From NCBI GenBank assembly GCA_947579665.1, contig OX388349.1:67708841-67772840 (forward strand): a stretch of 64,000 bases of DNA. Reading direction: 5' to 3'. A program made the translations under genes and the position numbers. Source of the stretch: Sympetrum striolatum. Lineage: Eukaryota > Arthropoda > Insecta > Odonata > Libellulidae. Positions 56,835 through 64,000 of this stretch are shown here, piece after piece (position 1 is the stretch's first letter; every line of letters begins with the position of its first letter). The notes beneath the pieces are model-generated. The model had not been told where the DNA came from. It saw only the letters and a program-made list of their open reading frames with translations, and ran no database searches.

Positions 56835-59800
56835 GTAAGTGTAACACATGTACTCCAAGTTCAATTCCCATCTGTTCTCCGTTCAATTTCTTATCAATGA
56901 ATGAGTTTTAAGTCAATAACAACATCTTTTGTGCGTCACTATCAAATGCACCCCGCGTCATCTTTGGAGTGATTCTGCAGAATAAATCTCGTGGATTGCC
57001 TGATTTCTTTATCTACTCCACGCGATGCTGCTTACGTGAATGAATGAAAAGAGTCAATCTGCGTCACTGTGAACGATAAGGGAAGATTTATCTCGTATGG
57101 AGCCGAATCAACATGCATGTGGCATTAGGTTTTATTATTTTGTCGCCTACAATGAAGATACTAAGTTATGAAATGTTTGTCGTCTTAAATAAATAGAATA
57201 GTGTATTCATCGACAAGCTCTTATCTACGGATGCCTATTAATAATAGATGTTCTTGGTTTATCCGTGGACAGTTCGTTTGAATAAACGTGGATGGCGCTA
57301 TAAGGCTTCCTTCCTTCTTCCGGCTTCCTTAATTGAGGAAATTTCAGAGAGAGTCGAGAAGTGGTAATACTCGGTAACAAATGATCTTAGTTGAGAAATT
57401 GTGCCCAATATTTTCTGATTCCACTCAAACTTTAAACGGTTAATGGTTTTTATGCAAATAGAATTCATGAATATGTTTTCCTTCGTAATATATATACATC
57501 TCGAAATCCACCTTTTTATGAAAAAACGTACCGTTTCCATCGTAACGAGGTTCATCGATTTATCCACAGTTAAAGCGATTCAAAGATTTTATGTCATTTC
57601 ATTCAAAATAGGTTTTATCCAAAGATGTTCCACCCAATAATATCTCACCAGAGGTGTGTTTGTCAATACACATAATACACAATAGTAATTGGAGGGGGAA
57701 TTTCACTCAGAGATATTTCGCAAAACATTTTCCGACCAAAATCTGTTCTCTTATGACATATTTCACCCCAGTTCCTATAGAAGTCTATCAAATCGAATTA
57801 AAAAAATAATGAAATATGTTTGCGGAGAGACTGAAATCTTAGCTTTTTAGTTTAAATCTCAGAATCTCCTGGAAAATGAGTTACTTTATCTTTTAAACAA
57901 GTCAGACCCGATGCAAGGTCTAGATAGAGTGCACTTTATAAAGTACTACTTTTTATCACTCACAGAGATAACGTTTTGCTGAAATGAATCGTACGCAATG
58001 ACTGCACTGAAAAACGAAGCCTGAACGCTCTTTTGAAATTCTACTTCAATGAATTTGCTAAGGAAGGCACCAAAGGCGTTTTAAGGTGTATTCCTTATAA
58101 ACTTACGTCCAATCAACTCTTAAAATACCATTTCCCGGCAATATATATAGCAAAAATATGACCTTAGAAATCCATCATGGTTAGATTTTAATTCAAGCTC
58201 CTCGTTTCATATTTGTATTAGCAAATTACTAGTAATACAATAAGCCTTCCCTTAGATCCGACAATGCTTGGAAAAGACACACATTCGGTGAAATATCCCT
58301 TGTGTAAAATGCGTCCGGATTCCCCTGGCGTTAACTCTTGAACGTAATATTTCAAGGAGAAAATTTCCCTGAATCAATTTTTCCTGAACGAACTGTCACC
58401 TGTGCTAAACGACTTTGCAATAGAGATCCGGATGTCATTAAGGGCGATAGGAAAAGCGAATAGAATGCAAAGATTAACTGGTAGAACGTTGAGAGGATGC
58501 TCATCGAGAGTCAAATAAATAGCTTACTTTTCTCTTATTCGTCCGAGTCTTGAATACTGCTGTGCGGTTTGGGACCCACACGAAGTAGGTTTAGTCTCAG
58601 ATTTAGAGATGGTCCAGCGTAGAGCAGCCCGATTCGTTTGCGGGGATTTCAGGTTTGATAGCAGCGTTACGGCAATGATAGAGTCCCTCAGTTGGAATTC
58701 ACTACAGATGAGAAGATCTGAATATCGTCGGAAACTTTTCGAAAAGTTCAATCGTTCAGAATTTATAGACGAAGTAAGTGAAATGTTAGTGCCAGTAAGG
58801 AGCGAACGCGATCTCCGAGAGGCATCGACGAAGCGTTATAGGGAAGTAATCGCAAGGACGGATAATTACTTTTGGTCGTTTTTTCCCCAAGCTATTAGAG
58901 ATTCTAATAGGTAGGAATGAATAATGGTGGTGTATTACACCCCCTGCCATACGCCTCTGGCGGCTCGCGGGGTATATATCTAAATCTAAAAATCTAAGGG
59001 TATAATTTTCGGGAATTCCACCTTATAAATTAATCCAAAATTCCTTAATTTATGAAAAAAACGAGAAATTAGTAGAATTTAAATATCCCATATGATCACA
59101 ATTACCTGCATTATCATTGGAATTTGTAAAAAGTTATCTATCGATAATTTAAGACGTTACGTATGTGCTGATAATCATCAATTGCATTGAATTAATTGCA
59201 TTTTTGAAATTGAATATCGCATTTTTATAATCATATGAAGATAAACAATCCAATGAGAACACTAAAGAAGATTTATTAAAAAATGTGGTAAAATTTCGGA
59301 AGAGGACCGGAACTTTGTCTTCCTATATCTCCCCTAAAAATCACCCTTTTTCGATGAAATTTTTATGGAACAATTGCTGAACATTGCGCATTTATTACAT
59401 ACATTTAAGTAATGTGTAGGTGCTATATTTACCGAGATAAGTACGTTGAAGTGAAGGAGGAACAGGAATGGCGTCCGTGGAGCCATTTTGAACCGTTAGT
59501 TATGGCGTTCCGACGCTAGGTGGAGCAGCACTCGCTCAGTTTCACATCTCGGAAACTGCGGTAAAGTGCCTTGTAACCACTTATAACTATCGCACAAATT
59601 CTCGACCATGTCAAGCAAGAGCTCTTTCAGTAATGATAAATGTCCGTTTTTCAAGTAATTGATCTAATTTAGGAGTGAACAATCAATTATTTACCCCTTT
59701 ATTACGTTAATTAACACTTCATTATCATTACTTTTTCATTATTCAACATTATTTAATAAAGGGAACCTCGATCACCCAACTCAACCCATCCGCGTTCACC

Positions 59801-62800
59801 AACAATTCTACACTGAAACTTAATTAATAAATGAATACATTCAGTTATTTTCGCATTAAATACAGTGATTAAAATAAAAGTTATTAATTATCTTAAAAGA
59901 CCTTGGAAACCGAATTAGCTTGCAAACCGACTGTAGCTTGCATACCGGATCCGAGGGTGACTATCTTTTCCTAACGCAAAGCGAATTTAGCATCAAAAAC
60001 AGTAATTTACATTACTCTTAAAAAACGGGTTGGGTTGGGTTTCGACGTTTCCCTATTATGTTCGAAAATTCCCTAGCGGTACCGTAGCGTAAAAGGAATT
60101 CCTTGTACCTCCGAAATGTACTTGTCTTAAGACGTCGTACATTTCGGAGCAAGCGTGATCGAGATCGTAATGTGAGTGTATTATTTTAAGGGATGATATG
60201 TTTTTTGTAGCACAATTCGTTTTGTGTTAAAAAAAAGATAATAACCCTCTGGTCCGGTATGCAAGCTACAGTTGGTTTGCAAGCTAATTCGGTTTCCAAG
60301 GTCTTTTAAGATAATTAATAACTTTAATGTAAATTCCTGTATTTAATGCTACATTCGCTTTGTGTTAAAAAAAAGATAGTAACCCTCGGGTCCGGTATGC
60401 AAGCTACAGTTGGTTTGCAAGCTAATTCGGTTTCCAAGGTCTTCTAAGATAATTAATAACTTTTATGTTAATCACTGTATTTAATGCAAAAATAACTGAA
60501 TGTATTCATTTATTAATAAATTTTCAGTATCGAATTGTTGATGAACGCGGATGGGTTGAGGTTGGGTGATTAAGGTTCCCTTTATTAAATGACTAGGAAT
60601 TATAATTTATTAATAAATATTCAATACAAAATTTTGGTTAAACACAGATGGGTTGAGTTGGGTGTTCAAGGTTCCCTTTATTAAATGATGATGAATAATG
60701 AAAAGATAATGATAATTAAGTATTATTTATGGTAATAAAGGGGTAAATAATTGTTTGTTGACCCATAAATTAGGACAATTAACACACCTTTAATTGGAAA
60801 AAACAGGTCAATTAGTCTATATTACCACCCACCCAGCACCCCTTTTCACTCAATGAAGCCCGTAACCGAGTAGGAAATTGGGAAAAAACAGGTAAATCAG
60901 TGTATATTATCACCCACCCAGCACCCCTTTTCACTCAATGGAGCCCGTAACCGAGTAGGAATTCGGGAAAAAACAGGTTAATCAGTGAATATCATCACCC
61001 ACCCAGCACCCCTTTTCACTCAAGGAAGCCCGAATGTGAGTAGGAGAAAAGATATGGGCGATTGTAAGAGTTGAAATAAGTTAGTATCGCCCTAGCGGAA
61101 AACCGAGGAAACATCCAATATGGCGGGAAAGCGGACGATAATCGCCATAAAAAGTTCATTTTCAGAATGAAATATCTCCTAAAATATAGCGAATAAGAGT
61201 GATTTTTTAACATGAATAAAATGCGCAATCCTTTATCTTTAATGTGATATATAATTCATTTCAAAATATCCAGTAATAAGGGAGATATAGGAAGACAAAG
61301 TTCCGGTCCTCTTCCGAAATTTTACCAAAAATGTTTATCTCTCATAAAAAGTATGGAGTAGCTACTTTCATAGGCAGAAAGACGAAGAAAAGAGATAACG
61401 AATGAATTAAGAGAGGAAACTCGAACGACAATGTGGATAGGCAGCTAAAATCTGTAGAACCAATCAGCCAACTACAAATAAATAACGGATGCAAATAAAT
61501 ACCGAAATAAAATCGTTATTATGCTTGTGCGATAGATGGAAAGACGATAAAATAACGTTTTGTCTTTCATTGATAGAAATGTCTACGATGATGCGATAAT
61601 TTAGAACGAAATTAGATCGATGTAAAGTTTTCCGGATGATTTCTTAGAAATCTAAATGGTTTCAACTCTTGACCTATTCCTAGTGATCAACATCATCAAA
61701 GAATCGCATTTATTCCCGCATATGCGACTGATACTTCATGGCATAATTCCAGGCCATCTTATCCTTATTCTTTCAGTTCTAGAATTTTTTATTACAAAAA
61801 CAGAAACTCCACACAAAAAAAGTAAAATTGAATCAGTAATAGAGGTATACCTTACATTGAATGTTGTACGTCCTAACATTGTACTTCACAATGGCGCTTT
61901 TAATGTCGTTGTCTTTAATTTGGTAGGGTCTTAGTAGCCAATTCTTTACTTCAGATAGAACTTCGATAATACTCAAAATAATAATGGAAATCATTAACCC
62001 TTTAGCCTTTGAATTACTACATCAAACTTGGTTGAATTCAATACTTATATCCTTAACATAATAATGAATAATATAAAATTAATTTATGATGGTTCTTTTG
62101 TTTCAATACATTGCAACCACGAAATTATATAAAATGGAATTGAAATTTTAAGGGAGTGATTACAGTTCATTTAATCCTTAAAATAATAAAGCATGAAGTT
62201 GATTGTAATTCTTCAATATTTTTAAAATTTCTAAATATAGTGAAAAAAGCACGGTCTTAACTATTCAATAACTACGATAAGTTTACAAGTAAAACTTACG
62301 AGTTCTAGGAAATTTTCGACAAGGGAATTTCCGTCATGCATTTCCATTACATAATCTATAACCAGTAATCGTAATAGCCGAAAATAATTCAACCAAGCTA
62401 TGACGGCTATGGTATGGCTATGACCAAGCTATACCAACCAAGATATGGATTTATTTATTAATAATCATGAAATTTATATGCATTGAATAATTAATGAATT
62501 GACACATTAACCTATAATAAATTAGAATTCCTTTTATAACTAACCTCGATGTATTTTCGAATATATCAGGGCTTTCTTCTGCGCGTATTCCCACTCGGAA
62601 CATCCGATGGTCCGAGTAAGGAAATAGTCGCGAGGGCACAGCTGAAGTAGCGGGTGTAGTTACAATGACCTCAGAGCGATAACAGTAGACTTCTATGGAC
62701 AGATAAGGCCCACTAAGCGATATTCCGACGCTATTCGCTTTGCTTTTTCTTATCCCCGCTTTGACTTCTTAAGCGTCCTTGACATTACGTAAACAGCAAA

Positions 62801-63828
62801 AAATACGTAGCGCGTGAAACAAGGGCTCGAAAATAAGCATTTTATATCATAATTTCTAATATTCCCTAGCATATAGAGCCTCACCGAGTATTACTCAAGG
62901 ACGTTGTTGATATTTCATATGGTTTCCGAAAAAATGTTACCCTTACTAAAGGATATTTTAAATAAATCCATTTTTCGCTTCTATTTAACCTTTTACCGAA
63001 TACACGTTCAGCTGACAGATATTTAGAAAAGTGCTTGTGCTGGGATATGGTCACAAATATTGAAAAATACCTAAAGAAAATTTTTACTGTTCATTCCAGC
63101 TCCTAAAGGAAACCGGTAATTCGCGACACTTATTAGTAGTATTTTAAGATCTGAAAACTGAATGATTTCCGGCTAAAACTATGATTCTGAAATAAATTAT
63201 TTCCGTAAATACTTTGTCTTTTAACTACTTCAAATGAAATGGTAAGTAAAAAAATGAAATGGATTTGAGAAAATAATGATTTAATGATATTTTCATCGGA
63301 ATGAGATTCTTGTAAGATTGCATCAATATTTTCCAAAACCGTATTTCGCACTAAATTCCCCTAAGTTCCCAAAATTAAATTTTGCCTCAATACCTTTGAA
63401 TGTTCTCGATAAAGTTTATTGAAAGACTCCCAATTTATCCCAAAACGAAAACATCATGAGAAAATTTAAATCAAGTGTAAGAGTATTGTTTGCAAATACT
63501 TTCGCAAAAATTATGTAAGCATCCAAACAATGTATAATTTGTAATTTTCCAATGTCAACTATAAATCTGCTAGACATTTTGGATTGAAACCATTCAAATT
63601 TATGGTTAATCTTGAAGATGTGAGCAGGCAGCAGAGTTAGTCGTTTTCTGAAGTATATGTATCTTTCTTTTGCATAGAGACTTGGGCGGCCTTGCCCATC
63701 TCCTGAAGAGCAGTCTGGGAACTGGAATTTTGGCAATGCCCAATGCATTCCGCAACGGAGGCCTTGTTCTTGGAACCATCGCAACGCTCTTCGTGGGATA
63801 CATTTGCACGCACTGTGTCTATATCCTG
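56721..63828 (+). CDS. Second proton-coupled amino acid transporter, 5' part
   Basis: Two exons of a paralog of the transporter at 13430-36580 are visible: 56721-56834 and 63678-63828. Their phases (2/2, then 2/0) and lengths (114 and 151 bases against 111 and 151) match exons 2 and 3 of the first gene. The protein reads EYNPFEHRRVERPNS, SDLGGLAHLLKSSLGTGILA, MPNAFRNGG and YICTHCVYIL, again the N-terminal arm, helix 1 and helix 2 of the SLC36 family. The first coding exon was not found between the two genes, and the remaining exons lie past the right edge. The head-to-tail pair most likely arose by tandem duplication. Confidence 0.88.
56835..58440. other. Transporter 2 intron, left part, no feature seen
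   Basis: This is AT-rich intronic sequence without recognised repeats or exons. Confidence 0.35.
58444..58997 (+). mobile_element. 5'-truncated CR1 copy
   Basis: It is nearly identical to the last ~470 coding bases and the 3' end of the CR1 at 30221-34960, in the opposite orientation. Codon GAA of the full copy is TAA here (58516-58518), so the piece is dead. The end reads AIRDSNR instead of AIRDANR. TAAGGG occurs at or beside both ends and may be a short duplication or microhomology. Confidence 0.9.
60110..60150. repeat. 13-bp hairpin at the element centre
   Basis: CTCCGAAATGTAC is mirrored by GTACATTTCGGAG around a 15-base spacer near the middle of the 2,040-bp element. Confidence 0.6.
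60796..61050. repeat. Minisatellite, three 85-bp units
   Basis: Units start GGAAAAAACAGG at 60796, 60881 and 60966 and share CACCCACCCAGCACCCCTTT. The third unit diverges at its end. Confidence 0.85.
61335..63677. other. Transporter 2 intron, right part, no feature seen
   Basis: This is AT-rich with short chance frames and a slightly GC-richer patch near 62560-62820. No exon is supported. Confidence 0.35.
63678..63828 (+). CDS. Transporter 2, exon corresponding to exon 3
   Basis: It lies between TTGCATAG and GTGAGA and is 151 bases. It encodes KSSLGTGILAMPNAFRNGG and the second helix ending CTHCVYIL. Confidence 0.92.
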
Positions 63829-64000
63829 GTGAGACGTGAATAAAGTTGGTAGCTTTGGGTTAAATTCTGCTTATAATGACATTCAGTCGATCTAAAAAAA
63901 AATATGAATAGTCTAACTAAATATTTCTAATAACAGAAGCTTAGTGAAAACCTGATTCGATATTATACTTCCTAGCTCAGAAATACTTTGTAAGTATTTT

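Larger units (their letters stand above)
59287..61326. mobile_element. 2,040-bp TIR transposon, non-autonomous, 8-bp TSD
   Basis: The ends are perfect 47-base inverted repeats starting GGTAAAATTTCGG. They are flanked directly by AAAAATGT at 59279-59286 and 61327-61334. Inside, segments 59670-60000 and 60350-60780 are long diverged inverted copies. The block with GGTATGCAAGCTACAG occurs twice in tandem (138-base period, from 60215), and 85-base units occur three times at 60796-61050. No transposase frame exists. An 8-base duplication is known for hAT, P and Merlin groups, but the terminal bases do not let me choose. Perfect TIRs suggest a recent insertion. Confidence 0.85.

Noticed and set aside
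1..64000. CRISPR arrays or prokaryotic operons
   Set aside because: No regularly spaced identical repeats with unique spacers, and the gene structure is eukaryotic.

Overview
The window looks like AT-rich nuclear DNA from an arthropod, probably an insect. The grounds are spliced genes with GT-AG introns of 0.2 to 7.6 kb, SLC36/pathetic-type transporters, a serine protease homolog of the arthropod type, a THAP-domain relic and a dense load of CR1-like LINEs, tRNA-derived SINEs, Penelope-like fragments, a Tigger-type MITE and other inverted-repeat elements. I cannot name the species from sequence alone.

Layout. Positions 1-1665 (+) hold the last three exons of a chymotrypsin-fold protein whose catalytic Ser and Asp positions appear to be lost. 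From 1666 to 13140 there is no intact gene. This stretch holds a broken THAP-domain gene (5817-7960) whose interior carries a ~332-bp tandem repeat, itself interrupted by a 560-bp Tigger/pogo MITE. It also holds a LINE tail (9230-9900, -) and an element with long inverted repeats (11032-11930). Positions 13430-36580 (+) carry a complete eight-exon proton-coupled amino acid transporter (478 aa by my splice model). Its first exon is only 29 coding bases long. Its last intron contains an apparently intact antisense CR1-type retrotransposon (about 30221-34960). From 36581 to 56720 I find no gene, only repeats and relics. Positions 56721-63828 (+) carry two exons of a second, tandem paralogous transporter with the same exon lengths and phases; it runs off the right edge. 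Its first visible intron contains a 5'-truncated copy of the same CR1 family (58444-58997) and a 2,040-bp terminal-inverted-repeat element with a perfect 8-bp target duplication (59287-61326).

Main points for a second look. (1) In the intact CR1 element, ORF1 ends just after a T TTT TTA heptamer placed in the phase needed for -1 ribosomal frameshifting into ORF2. ORF2 has no AUG before residue 163 of the part counted from a TTG, which lies inside the endonuclease domain. (2) The 2,040-bp element has 47-bp perfect TIRs, an 8-bp TSD, long internal inverted repeats and a three-unit 85-bp minisatellite. (3) Several hammerhead-ribozyme-like cores sit in Penelope-like fragments. (4) The protease homolog is a likely pseudoenzyme. 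(5) The two transporters form a tandem pair with conserved splice architecture.
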